A DNA stretch of 64,000 bases, taken from contig JARFIW010000170.1 of assembly GCA_036346225.1 (NCBI GenBank), positions 8,122,501-8,186,500 on the forward strand. Direction: 5' to 3'. Made by a program: the position numbers and the translations under genes. Source of the DNA: Platerodrilus igneus (Eukaryota > Arthropoda > Insecta > Coleoptera > Lycidae). The notes under the pieces are model-generated. The model was not told where the DNA came from and ran no database searches. It saw only the letters and a list, made by a program, of their open reading frames with translations. Shown here one piece after another: positions 1 to 9,349 of the stretch (within the stretch, counting starts at the first letter, position 1; each line of letters opens with the position of its first letter).

Positions 1-1738
1 ACTGATTGTGTTTCGTCCATTCGCTCCTATGGTAGGTGCTTTCTAGTCCGTTTTTCTTGCTTCGTAAACCACGACATAGTTGAGTTTAGGTCTAGTTAGC
101 TATTCTTTTCTTTGATTCTTCGTTTGTTGAGATTTTTGGTTACCACAGTTTGCTGTACACCTTTCCTTTTACCAGCGTTCCTCCTCTCTTCCTCTCGTTC
201 TCTCTTATTGTCCCCTTGACCTTTGGGTCCCGTTTTGGCTGGTACTGTTGGTTTTCTTCCTCACTTCTTTCCTTTACTGTTGGTTTTCTGCAGGAAACTA
301 ATCTTCTTTAGAGATCGAAGACTTTCCTGTTTCTTTACAAGAAACATCCGTCCTCCGACGACTTTTTCAGCGTCAATGCCGTTCCATCTTAGTCCTCGTT
401 GCTTGCTTCCTTTCTTTCCTTCCTTTTTTCTCTCTTCTATTTGTAGCTCTTCGGGCCGGATAAGAATTCTTCTTTTGCTGCTTTTGGAGTGTTTTCCTTT
501 GTTTTTTTCTTTTAAGCGATTTTTTTGTTTGGGTTTTTTTCTCTTTGTTTTTTAGTCCTGCCCACTCTCTTACTTTATTTTCCTACCCCCAACCTGTTAA
601 TTTTGCTGGGGGGATTTGTTACGTATATTTTCAACATCATTAATAATAAACACGCTCTCGAATAAATTCCTCAACTCAAATCCTTTTTGCTTTTAATACG
701 AAAATTTATTCGATAAATTAAACCGTTTATGCTGCAATTAAATAGATATATCCTGTTTTTAGGTACCCGTTATCTTGGTATACCTTACGAGCGCCGTATA
801 ATGATTTTCTCTATTGTTCTAGTGTAACGACTTGTTGAAGTAAGGTCGCGCACTATCCGATATAAGCCGGGCTTCTCAGTTTTAATCGCGTTTTTGATGA
901 CGCGAAGATTTGCAGTTCGGATTCGTGTTATTTGAACCAATTTTTAATTTGATTCTTCAGCTTGTGCGTTGAAATATTTTCTACGGCGATGGACGTTTTG
1001 TTGTTCGACGGGTGAGAGGTATCTTGCGCGTATTCGCTTTTGGCTGGAGGTCAAATGGGTTCTTTCTTTATGTAGACCAACTGTTTTTGTCGTGGACCGC
1101 GGCTGCAGTTGTGGTGGCGGGGTGAATGTCTCCTGACTACCATGGCTTTGCTGTGGTCGACTCACCCCCGATTGATTTCAAGCCAAGTATCCAGACACAT
1201 ACATGTATACAACTTGTTTTCTTTTGTGTATATTAATGGCATGTTTCCTATCAACGTTTGGTGTAGTTACGTGATAAGAAACGTGATACTGTAGGACTAT
1301 TGTTTGTTGCTGGGAATCGATATTATCGCTCAACAGGTGTGATGTACCATTGTCAAGAAAATTTGACAGAGACACTCTTATTCTTTTCTACTGATTAGGT
1401 TATTTTACAAAAGTATTGGGTGCAATTTTAAAAACGCTTGACAAAAGCTCTTACATGTTTATTTACTATTGATTAATTTTATTTTGCGGAAAATACGAGA
1501 TGCGTACTTCGTATCTAAAGTACTAAATTGTTCATATCACATTCTTGTTTTCTTTGAAATAGTAACGCTTAATTTATTGCTTTTGCTTGTTTGTACAGAA
1601 TCTTTTATTTATTTTTATTTGGTAATAGATAATCGTGGGCGACGTGCTTTTTTTTTTTTTGGTATGTAGGTGAATCTCCCCACTTTCGGCGGTTGGTAGT
1701 AAGGCTGGTATTCACTTTCTTCCGGCTACGTCTAGGTA
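1..1738. other. Unassigned pyrimidine-rich region
   Basis: The + strand from 200 to 560 is strongly T/C-rich, so the minus strand is purine-rich and reads as a very basic, Lys/Glu-rich peptide in places. A 73-codon minus-strand ORF lies at 944-1165, and a further stop-free minus-strand stretch follows it. These could be the 5' part (ORF1) of a decayed non-LTR element, but I see no zinc knuckle or other diagnostic motif. A poly-T run sits near 1650. Nothing else is supported here. Confidence 0.3.
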
Positions 1739-2131
1739 TGTAGCAACTTCGAAGCAAATGATCGATCGTTTCATCAGAAAAAATTAGACATGTTGCAAGC
1801 TTTCCTTTACAGAAATGCTAAACGGTTAAATCTGAATGGTACAATACCATCTGCTTGCCAATTCAAAAACTAAGGAAAACCAACCGCTTAAGACGAATCA
1901 TTTTCCACTACGACAATGCGAGCTACCACAATGCGGTTCAAACAAGTGACTTTTGAGCACTCAAAACATCGATTTGATGGGTACACTATAGTAAAGTCCT
2001 GACTTGGCACCCAATGACTTTTTTCCTCCATGCAGCAGAATAAATTATGGGCGCTACGTTTTATGATATCTGAAGAAGCGATTAATGCTTTCTAAATGCA
2101 TGTTTTGAAGGTGCCTTAATCGAAGTGAAAA
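1739..2131 (+). pseudogene. mariner transposase C-terminal half, decayed
   Basis: This is a fossil of a Tc1/mariner-family DDE/D transposase, which in intact elements cuts and pastes DNA at TA sites. With a few stops and frameshifts, the + strand gives the mariner catalytic landmarks in order: an SKQM block near 1753, an EWYNTICL block near 1840, HYDNAS (the second catalytic Asp context) near 1908, a degraded YSPDL-type block near 1990, LAPNDFF-like near 2005 and an AFKMHVLKVP-like block near 2085. The N-terminal HTH half is missing. There are several in-frame stops, so it is dead. The homology stops where the inverted arm of the next element begins. Family assignment is recognition from the motif order. 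Confidence 0.8.
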
Positions 2132-2700
2132 ACATGTTAGTAGGTAAGCTATGTTCATAGGAGCGCAAAAAACCGTTTTCTTATGGGATTTAACATGGGA
2201 AATTCTAAGGTCCAAAAAGACCATTTTTACCAGATACAAAGGTCTTCCACCCCGAGGTCGCCGCAAATATTCCCACATCTAGTAACAAAATCTATGCAAT
2301 AGTTTTCTTCAACTAAGCATTTTTTAGCTTCAGGCATGGATAATTTCAACAATTGCAAAAAATTCGTACATCTGGTAACAAAAATGTGCACAATAGTTTT
2401 TTTCAACTAAGCATTTTTTAGCCGCAGGCCCATATTAGCAAATATTCGCACATCTGGTAACAGTATTGCCATCTAAATTCGCACAATAGTTTTCTTCGAC
2501 CAAGCACTGTTTAGCTGCAGGTGAGGGCTCAGCACCCCGATCTGGACCTTCTAACCTTAATTGGCAAATATTTGCACATCTGGCGACAGCATTGCCATCT
2601 AAATTCGCACAATAGTTTTTTTCGACCAAGCACTGTTTAGCTGCAAGCGGGGGCTCAGCACCCCGATCTGGGTCATCTAACCTTAATCGGCAAATATTCG
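2131..2700 (-). repeat. Left inverted arm, about four subrepeats
   Basis: After a ~150-bp outer unique segment come about four subrepeats (near 2270, 2337, 2430, 2545). Each contains the minus-strand block GCTAAACAGTGCTTGGTCGA or a variant, then GAAAACTATTGTGCGAATTT and a GTTACCAGATGTGCGAATAT block. The inner two units are open on the minus strand and encode a Cys-rich repeat (CLVEENYCANLDGN, then TRCANIC). The units mirror those of the right arm. Confidence 0.75.
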
Positions 2701-2896
2701 CGACTCATCCGTCTTTGTAATCGACTGTCGTCATCAATTTGAAAGCAACAAGGACGCAACGGTCGATGTAAGAATAGAATTAGAAGCTTCAAGAAATTTT
2801 GAACCATCGATGAAGGCTTATGCTTTAATTATACATGACTCTATGTTTGAATATAATCCGTTTACGGAAATTGTTAATAGATTTATTCACAATTAA
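2701..2896 (+). pseudogene. Double-jelly-roll capsid-like protein, C-terminal fragment
   Basis: About 64 codons are open directly from the inner edge of the left arm to a stop at about 2896. The pattern VIDC, then VDVRIELEA, then AYALIIHD, then EYNPFTEIV matches the C-terminus of the insect-genome 'double jelly roll-like' proteins, which derive from capsid proteins of Polinton-type virus-like elements. There is no start codon and no N-terminal part, so this is a fragment about one fifth of the family length. It begins exactly where the tandem arm ends, so the arm truncated it or captured it. The family call is from memory of the motif series; capsid function is not expected from this remnant. 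Confidence 0.6.
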
Positions 2897-3016
2897 ATAT
2901 TTTGTATATATTTTTAATAAAATAGTATAAAATCTATGTTGTTTTAATATTAATAAGATTTTTGGCGATCCGACGCAGTTTCCCACGTATTCCGATGTAC
3001 GCCTAAGCACGTCTGT

Positions 3017-3126
3017 GCCCATGCGCACCCCTGCGCGCGCATTCCTTGTCCATGCGCACCCCTGCGCGTGCGCACCCCTGTCCATGCGCACCCCTGCGTG
3101 TGCGCACCCCTGCCCATGCGCATTCT
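3017..3126. repeat. 32-bp GC-rich tandem repeat
   Basis: About three and a half copies of a 32-bp unit built from alternating CCATGCGCACCCCTG and CG[CT]GTGCGCACCCCTG halves. It is far more GC-rich than its surroundings and ends about 12 bp before a TATA box. The position suggests a promoter-proximal element, though it may be an incidental minisatellite. Confidence 0.85.
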
Positions 3127-3137
3127 TGTAATGCCGG

Positions 3138-3175
3138 TATATAAGGGGGTATTATTTTCAATTTGAATCAGTTTA
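3138..3175 (+). promoter_or_regulatory. TATA box plus initiator core promoter
   Basis: TATATAAG starts at 3138 and an arthropod-type initiator TCAGTT lies at 3168-3173, putting the likely start A at 3170, 32 bp downstream of the TATA box. The first ATG follows at 3192. The spacing is the canonical one for an RNA polymerase II core promoter. Immediately upstream lies the GC-rich 32-bp repeat. Confidence 0.6.
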
Positions 3176-3191
3176 AACTTATATTTGAAAT

Positions 3192-3410
3192 ATGCACACC
3201 AAGGAATCTTTAGAGAAAGCAATTAGTGAAATACAAAAGGGTATAAGTGTTAACTCTGCAAGTAGGCTATATGGTATACCCAGAAGAACGTTAAGCAGGC
3301 ATTTGGATCGCCGTAAACCTCAAAAGAAGAATAGTGTTCCTATGCAAGAAAATGTGAGAGACATGGGTGATGCTATACAAGAGGTTAAAATACCGGGCGA
3401 TTTGATGTAA
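3192..3410 (+). CDS. Small pipsqueak-type helix-turn-helix protein
   Basis: A 72-residue ORF. Residues 4-40 match the pipsqueak (HTH_psq) DNA-binding motif: SLEKAISEIQKG, then SVNSASRLYGIPRRTLSRHL, with the recognition helix in the second half. In intact relatives this domain begins transposase-like proteins (pogo/Tigger, jerky) or BTB transcription factors of several hundred residues. Here nothing follows but about 32 acidic/polar residues and a TAA, with a polyadenylation-type AATAAA 28 bp later. The ATG is chosen because it is the first after a TATA/initiator pair and stands 22 nt from the predicted start site. It may be a complete mini-gene, a truncated transposase, or a first exon. DNA binding is inferred from the motif only. 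Confidence 0.6.
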   Translation: MHTKESLEKAISEIQKGISVNSASRLYGIPRRTLSRHLDRRKPQKKNSVPMQENVRDMGDAIQEVKIPGDLM

Positions 3411-3437
3411 CGTTGTTTGACCAAATACCTTAGGGTT

Positions 3438-3443
3438 AATAAA
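3438..3443 (+). terminator. Polyadenylation signal AATAAA
   Basis: AATAAA lies about 28 bp after the stop of the HTH ORF and is followed by a T-rich stretch. In AT-rich DNA this hexamer is common, so support comes only from its position relative to the promoter and ORF. Confidence 0.35.
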
Positions 3444-3674
3444 CATTTTTTGAATTTTTCCATAAACAATATGAAAGTAGAGCGTTCGGTGAAAGGGTAT
3501 CAAAGTCGATGGTCGTGTTTTATAACAGGATTTAATGTTGATTGGAAAGGATCTGTCAATTCATATAAGTGTGGCCGGGTTTCTAGTATTTCAAATTATC
3601 TGTTCCAACTTCCGAAGAATGAGGTACAAGCAGGTAAATCTTTTTAATTTAAAATTATTATTCTTGCATCAAGT

Positions 3675-4482
3675 TGTTACGTTAATTCGTGGCCTCCACG
3701 TTGGGTGCCAAATTTATGCTACGTTGACTCGTAGCCGTGCGTAACACAAAGATATTCACGGAATGACCGGGCTCAATCGGAGATTAGGGGGGGTTGTAGA
3801 AAGCAGACTGACATATGATGTATGCGGCGGTAAGGAGTTAGTAACAGTACCTGCAATAAAAGAAATTAGAATAGCAAACCTGCAATAAAAAAGATTAGTC
3901 CTGCAAACCTGAAATAAAGAAAAAGCATAGCAGCAATGCAAAGTCCAAGCCATTCAGCACTTTGTAGAATGTAAATAAAACTGTTTAAATAAACTATATA
4001 ATATAATCACGATAAAAGCATTACAAAAATTTTTATCACAAAGTGAGGTAATATTGGGGAGTAGCAGAAACGTTTCCCCACACACCAATTAAACATAAAT
4101 CAGACAACATGTTAACAAAACATAAATAGGTAGGACACAATTGATATGAGTAATTCAGCAGTATTGATTTTTTTTTCTTTCTTTTTTTTTTCTTAATCGC
4201 AGGCAAGTCTATTGTAAAAGGTATCAGAACGACGAAGATATGGCAAAACAACGGACAGATATTTAGAGTAATAATAAGTAGGAAATAGTTCAACTTACAA
4301 AAAGTCCTTCAGGAACGCTTCCTTGCATTTGAAGTGTGGGATTCACGAGGTCCTGCACTAGCGAAGCACTTCACCCTTTACTGGAAGGGTGTTGATGGAA
4401 CTTATCACACGTTACCCTAATCACACCTACGTATTTCACTGGTGTTAGCTGCAGACATTATCAGGCTGATGGAACTATGTAG
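3675..4482 (-). mobile_element. LTR fragment (family of the 14360-16098 unit)
   Basis: This 0.8-kb stretch matches the first ~990 bp of the LTR unit at 14360 along its length: TGTTACG start, a CCGGGCTCAATCGGAGA block, the GGGGGGGTTGTAGAAAGCAGA block, then a GGAACTATGTA block where homology ends. On the minus strand its edge contains TGGCACCCAACGTGG, a good match to the primer-binding sites of Gypsy-type retroelements, sandwiched between two LTR-end-like GTAACA motifs. It is truncated at its right side and has no adjacent coding region. Confidence 0.65.
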
Positions 4483-6092
4483 CATTGATAAATTTATTGT
4501 TAATTCTATTTCCTGAGACAATAATGTCGAAATATTTTGTAACACAAATCGAAAAAAAATGGTAGAGCTATGAGCAATGGGGGGGTAAGTCGAAATCTGT
4601 TGGGGGGTCACACTCAAACTAAAACAAATAGGCGCCACCAAGTCCAGATTGATTCATGTTAAAAGCATAGCATATTTCTAAGGGCGGACGTGGAGACCCA
4701 AAGAAAAAAAGATCGCCTTCGGTGACAAAAACCTGTCTTTACAGAATAAGACGCTGTTCCTGTAAGAAAGAATAATAATTAAGTCAACATAGAAAATGGG
4801 AACACAGTTTGTGTCCCTCAAATATGCCTAAAAAAAATAAAAAGAATATTTTCTACATAAGTGTGGCATCAAAATTCAACTCTTATTGCCTTTTTGGGTT
4901 GCTAGGTTTGATCACACTTGATCAAAATAAAAACTTTAAACTTAGGTTAATAATTTACTAGAAAGAATTCCTTTAACTTTAAATAAAATTGAATGCAACA
5001 AAATTAAATAATTACTTGTAGTAGTTTGGAAATTTAAGATAAGGTTTATCAATCTGTTTCTAGATCAAGAATATTACAACAAAGTGTAATTTGTTACATT
5101 AATGGTTTTTAACCCATTCAGATCTGATTAGGTCTATTACATTGTCAAAATTAAAATACAAAATATTCTCGTTAAGTTACATGTGCTAATTTCAGTTTAA
5201 AATGAAAATGTTCATAAAGATATTCTCGTCTTCAAAGTTGGTAGTAATAAAATACTAAGCATCTGCTTTCATAAATACAAGTGTCAGCAGTATATCTCAA
5301 ACAAACAAATGACGTAATTTACACATGTTATTTTAAAGTGAAGCAACGTGTTGTTCTGACAAAATAGACAGTGAATTTTAAGTTTGGCGCTGGGAAATCC
5401 AGCTTAGCAACAGATAAAGTGAATAACAACATCGTATTTACACGTATCAAAATAAAATAGCGTGTTTCCTGAGTGGAACACAATTGAATTTCTTAAAATT
5501 ACTACGAACCAAACAAAACTGCTTTCATAGGCTGAAATAAGATTTGCATCGTCATGCGGAATTAACTGCTACATCCTAACAAAGTAGTATCTTGGCTCGG
5601 ACCAACAAACGATCTCCTGTTAATTAGATCTGCTTTCCATCCTCTAAAAGCATGTGCTAAATTGAAGTGGTTTCTTAACGTTGATTCACAGTTCTAAGTT
5701 ATTATTGTTTAACTTCTCATCGCCTAAGTGTTGTAGTGTTTCGTCGTCTAATCTTGGTTTGCGCTAAACAAATTTTCAAATTACATACTATAATAACGAG
5801 TATACATGACCAACCGTTATTCAGAAAATGTTTCACTTAATCAAACCGACCCGCAGGTCACTGGCCATTGTTCTCTTAAACATGCTGCTGCCTCTTTTAC
5901 CTATGGTCGAGTGCCTATCTCGTGCTCTCGTACGATGGGAGGATCCCAAAGGGGGGGTTGTCATTCCTCTCTACGCGCTTGCGACTGGGTGTGAAATACA
6001 CCGCCATCCAAAACAACTAGACTAACGAGTCAAGATGCTGTCACAATGTAATATTCTAATTGTAAAATGTATTATGACTTTACTTAATAAAG
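4483..6092. other. No recognisable gene
   Basis: AT-rich interior of the inverted-arm element. A 65-codon + strand ORF at 5828-6025 (containing VRWEDPKGGVVIPLYALATG) sits in a locally less AT-rich patch, and could be a coding relic, but I do not recognise it. A TTTGGCGCTGG motif near 5384 superficially resembles a retroelement primer site but has no LTR beside it. Confidence 0.4.
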
Positions 6093-6278
6093 GTGTTTAA
6101 CTATTGTCGTACCTTAAATGAAGCGAATTATGAATTCGAAAATAAAATTGTTACAAACTACTTAAAACTTGATGGAATAAAATCCTTCAACGAGCTAATT
6201 GATGGTAAGAAAAATGTTTATATGATTAGCCGGGGTAAAGTCGGTGCAACAGTGAACATAGACTTTGAATTAGACTAA
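6093..6278 (+). CDS. Unknown small ORF
   Basis: 61 codons with a coding-like composition (NYLKLDGIKSFNELIDGKKN, then VYMISRGKVGATVNIDFELD). The extended reading frame before the ATG is interrupted. I do not recognise the family. It lies inside the inverted-arm element, about 360 bp from the right arm, so it may be the tail of a decayed element protein. No signal peptide or membrane segment is seen. Confidence 0.3.
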   Translation: MFNYCRTLNEANYEFENKIVTNYLKLDGIKSFNELIDGKKNVYMISRGKVGATVNIDFELD

Positions 6279-6639
6279 AATTAACATTTTCTTATTAGCG
6301 GATTTTTTTTGCTGATCTATGTATCTTAACTGTATGCAAATTTGTGCTATTAATGGTTAGTATACCGAATAAACTGTATTAACGCTTATTGTTATTTTCC
6401 AATGCGTTGTTAATAATACATCCTGAGGTTATAGTTTATAAGCTGTAAGTTTTTTTCCCACACCTCTCCACTAAGAACTAGTTAAACCAAAAATAATGTG
6501 CTTGTGATTAAACGCCTATTTGCAAATAAATGGATACATGTCTTTTTTAGTTTATTGGCTTGCTTATTGGTTTGTAGATTTATGTAGATGTTGCTAGCTG
6601 GGAGAATTTGCAGATTCGGTGGACCCGGGGAAGGATGAC

Positions 6640-7532
6640 GGAAGCCCGTCGACCCGGCTCGGGGTGCCGAGTGCTCTGTCCATACCCTCGGAGGCTAAGA
6701 ATGTTTAGTTGAAGAAAACTATTGTGCTAATTTTTGTTACCAGATGTGTGAATATTTGTCTGTCTCTGTCTGATACATAACTCCTTATGGGAGTCCCTCC
6801 TTATGGGAATTAACATTGAATTATGACGTCAGAGAGTGTTCCAGCCGTGGCCCGGCTCGGGGTGTCAAGTGCTCGATCCGTACCCTCGGAGGATAAGAAT
6901 GTTTAGTTGAAGAAAACTATTGTGCAATTTAGTCGAATATTTGATTAAGGTTAGATGACCCAGATCGGGGTGCTAAGAACAAGATCCGTGCCAGATCGGG
7001 GTGCTGAGCCCGTGCCTGCGGCTAAAAAATGTTTAGTTGAAGAAAACTATTGTGCGAATTTAGATGGCAATACTGTTACCAGATGTGCGAATATTTGCCG
7101 ATTAAGGTTAGATCACCCAGATCGGGGTGCTGAGCCCTCGCCTGCAGATAAACAGTGCTTGGTCGAAGAAAACTATTGTACGAATTTAGATGGCAATACT
7201 GTTACCAGATGTGCGAATATTTGCTAATATGGGCCTGCGGCTAAAAAGTGCTTAGTTGAAGAAAACTATTGTGCACATTTTTGTTATCAGATGTACGAAT
7301 TTTTTGCAATTGTTGAAATTATCCATGCCTGAAGCTAAAAAATGCTTAGTTGAAAAAAACTATTGCATAGATTTTGTTACTAGATGTGGGAATATTTTCG
7401 GCGACCTCGAGGTGGAAGACCTTTATATCTGGCAAAAATGGTCTTTTTGGACCTTAGAATTTCCCATGTTGAATCCCATAAGAAAACAGGGTTTTTGCGC
7501 TCGTACAAACATAGCTTACCTACTCATGTTTA
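6640..7532 (+). repeat. Right inverted arm, about six subrepeats
   Basis: Six subrepeats near 6640, 6840, 6955, 7113, 7228 and 7327 share the AAAATGTTTAGTTGAAGAAA-type block and the ACCAGATGTGCGAATATTTG block. The outer ~150 bp (7380-7532) mirrors the left arm's outer segment. Units at 7030 and 7140 keep one open frame for the same Cys-rich 40-44-residue repeat seen in the left arm. The arm has two more inner units than the left arm, which shows unequal subrepeat gain or loss. Confidence 0.75.
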
Positions 7533-7909
7533 GTAATCAGTTAAAATACACACAAAACTGTATTGATCTTTATTGAAAATATTTTGAAACACGATACTGC
7601 TATTTTTGATGACAGATAATTGTTTTTGTTCTCAAATTCCGAAATTTAAAAGACAAATCTCGTAACCTTCCAACTTATACTCAAATGCTCTTCGAATTGA
7701 GTTACCGACTGCAATAATTCAATTGCAAAAATAAACATATTTAAATCGCGATTATCACTATTACATCTCCCTAGTTTTTAATTCCTTTTGGCAATTTTTG
7801 TCAATCATATATGACAGTGCTATTTGACATTACACCAGGAGTTACTAAAACGAGATTTTCTTGTGAGGTTAGATATGTTTTGTTATTTTTATATTTTGAG
7901 GTGATAGTT
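7533..7909. other. No recognisable gene
   Basis: AT-rich spacer between the inverted-arm element and the foldback palindrome; nothing identified. Confidence 0.5.
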
Positions 7910-9345
7910 TGTTACGTGCCAATCAAATTGGCCCTTAAACATTGTTTTTAGGTTAATTTTGATGTGCGGAAGTTTCGCGCCATAATTTCAAAAGACTCGG
8001 GGCGCGTATTTCCGTTACGTCACAGTGCGTTGCGCCAGATCGCGGACGCGAGTGGAGTAGGGACAAAGTGGTGAGAGGTTTCCGTTAGACGCTTGAACGT
8101 GGCTGTTTGCCTTTGAACTTCAAGGAGTGTGGTCATGTCAGGTATCGTATCGTGCCTTATCTTATCTATGTAGATTTCCTTGCCCTGATTATCTTGTTTG
8201 TCGACCTTTACCATGTTCCCGTCCTTCCCTGCATAGGTAGGTAATCTGTAGCTTTGGCGAACCGTACTCCACGACCCTAGACGAGCCGGACGTCCATGTT
8301 CTGCCGACAGCACCGGAGCTGTACCATCTTTAACTGCCTAAAAAGGGCCAGCATGCCACCCTTATGGACGCGCTGACGCCGTCTTAACCTATTCTGAGGG
8401 ACGATTGGCGTACTTCGTGGGAATCTGGACCTATTATGTGAGTACTTCATAGTTTAATTTGTTCGCTATTATAATCTATTGTCTTAATTTTATGTAAATT
8501 TTCCGATTATGGTGCAATATAATTTTGTGCATTGGTGACGTCATTGGCAGTTGGGCACGCAAATCTGTAATAAGGTTGGCGTTACTAACAGCCCGTGGAG
8601 TCGCTTTTGCATCGCGCTTGCGCGATGTGTTTATCGACGTTTTAAACTGTAATTGTGCGGTTTAAAACGTCGATACATCGTGCAAGCGCGATGCAAAAGC
8701 GACTCACGCTGTTAGTAACGCCAATCTTATTACAGATTTGCGCGCTGTCAATGACGTCACCAATGCACAAATTATATTGCGCCATAATCGAAAATTTATA
8801 TAAAATTAAGACAATAGATTATAATAGCGAACAAATTAAACTATGAAGTACTCACATAATAGGTCCAGATTCCCACGAAGTACGCCAATCGTCTCTCAGG
8901 ATAGGTTAAGACGGCGTCAGCGCGTCCATAAGGGCGGCATGCTGGCCCTTTTTAAGCAGTTAAAGATGGTACAGCTCCGGTGCTGTCGGCGGAACATGGA
9001 CATCCGCTCGTCTAGGGTCGTGGTACGGTTCGCCAAGGCAGATTACCTGCAGGGAAAGACGGGAACATGGTAAAGGTTGACAAACAAGATAATCAGGGCA
9101 AGGAAATCTACATAGATAAGATAAGACACGATATGATACCTGAGATGACCACACTCCTTGAAGATCAAAGGCAAACACCACGTTCAGCGTCTGCCTCTAC
9201 CACTCGCGTCCGCGATCTGGAGCAACGCACTGTGATGTAACGGAAATACGCGCCCCGAGTCTTTTGAAATTATGACGCAAAACTTCCGCACATCAAAATT
9301 AACCTAAAAACAATGTTTAAGGGCCAATTTGATTGGCACGTAACA
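7910..9345. mobile_element. Foldback element, near-complete palindrome
   Basis: The left arm (7910 to about 8638) and right arm (about 8668-9345) are inverted copies over nearly their whole length, around a ~30-nt loop centred near 8653. The ends are TGTTACGTGCCAATC and its complement, flanked by AGTT on both sides (7906-7909, 9346-9349), a candidate 4-bp target duplication. The right arm lacks about 50 bp of the left arm (near 9185). Open frames in the arms are mirror shadows with no family match. It is non-autonomous; a diverged relative lies at 46060. Possible superfamilies cannot be separated by eye. Confidence 0.85.
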
Positions 9346-9349
9346 AGTT

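Larger units (their letters stand above)
2131..7532. mobile_element. 5.4-kb element with long inverted arms of tandem subrepeats
   Basis: The outer ~570 bp at the left (2131-2700) reappears, inverted, at the right (6640-7532). The outermost ~150 bp are a direct inverted match (compare 2140-2280 with 7390-7530), followed inward by tandem subrepeats in mirrored order. The interior carries a capsid-like fragment, a GC-rich minisatellite, a promoter with an HTH ORF, an LTR fragment and a small unknown ORF. Long arms containing tandem repeats occur in Foldback elements and in some Polinton termini; I cannot place this one. No clear target-site duplication is visible. Alternatively this is simply two inverted copies of one satellite-bearing repeat flanking unrelated DNA. 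Confidence 0.55.

Noticed and set aside
223..555. 110-codon + strand ORF, Phe/Leu/Ser-rich
   Set aside because: It is a translation of a T/C-rich low-complexity tract, with no domain or signal; composition explains the open frame.
4036..4641. Minus-strand ORFs inside the LTR fragment
   Set aside because: Hydrophobic or Lys-run readings without a family match, not conserved in the homologous LTR at 14360.
8020..9181. ORFs on both strands in the foldback palindrome
   Set aside because: They mirror each other because of the inverted arms, differ by frameshifts between arms, and match no family.
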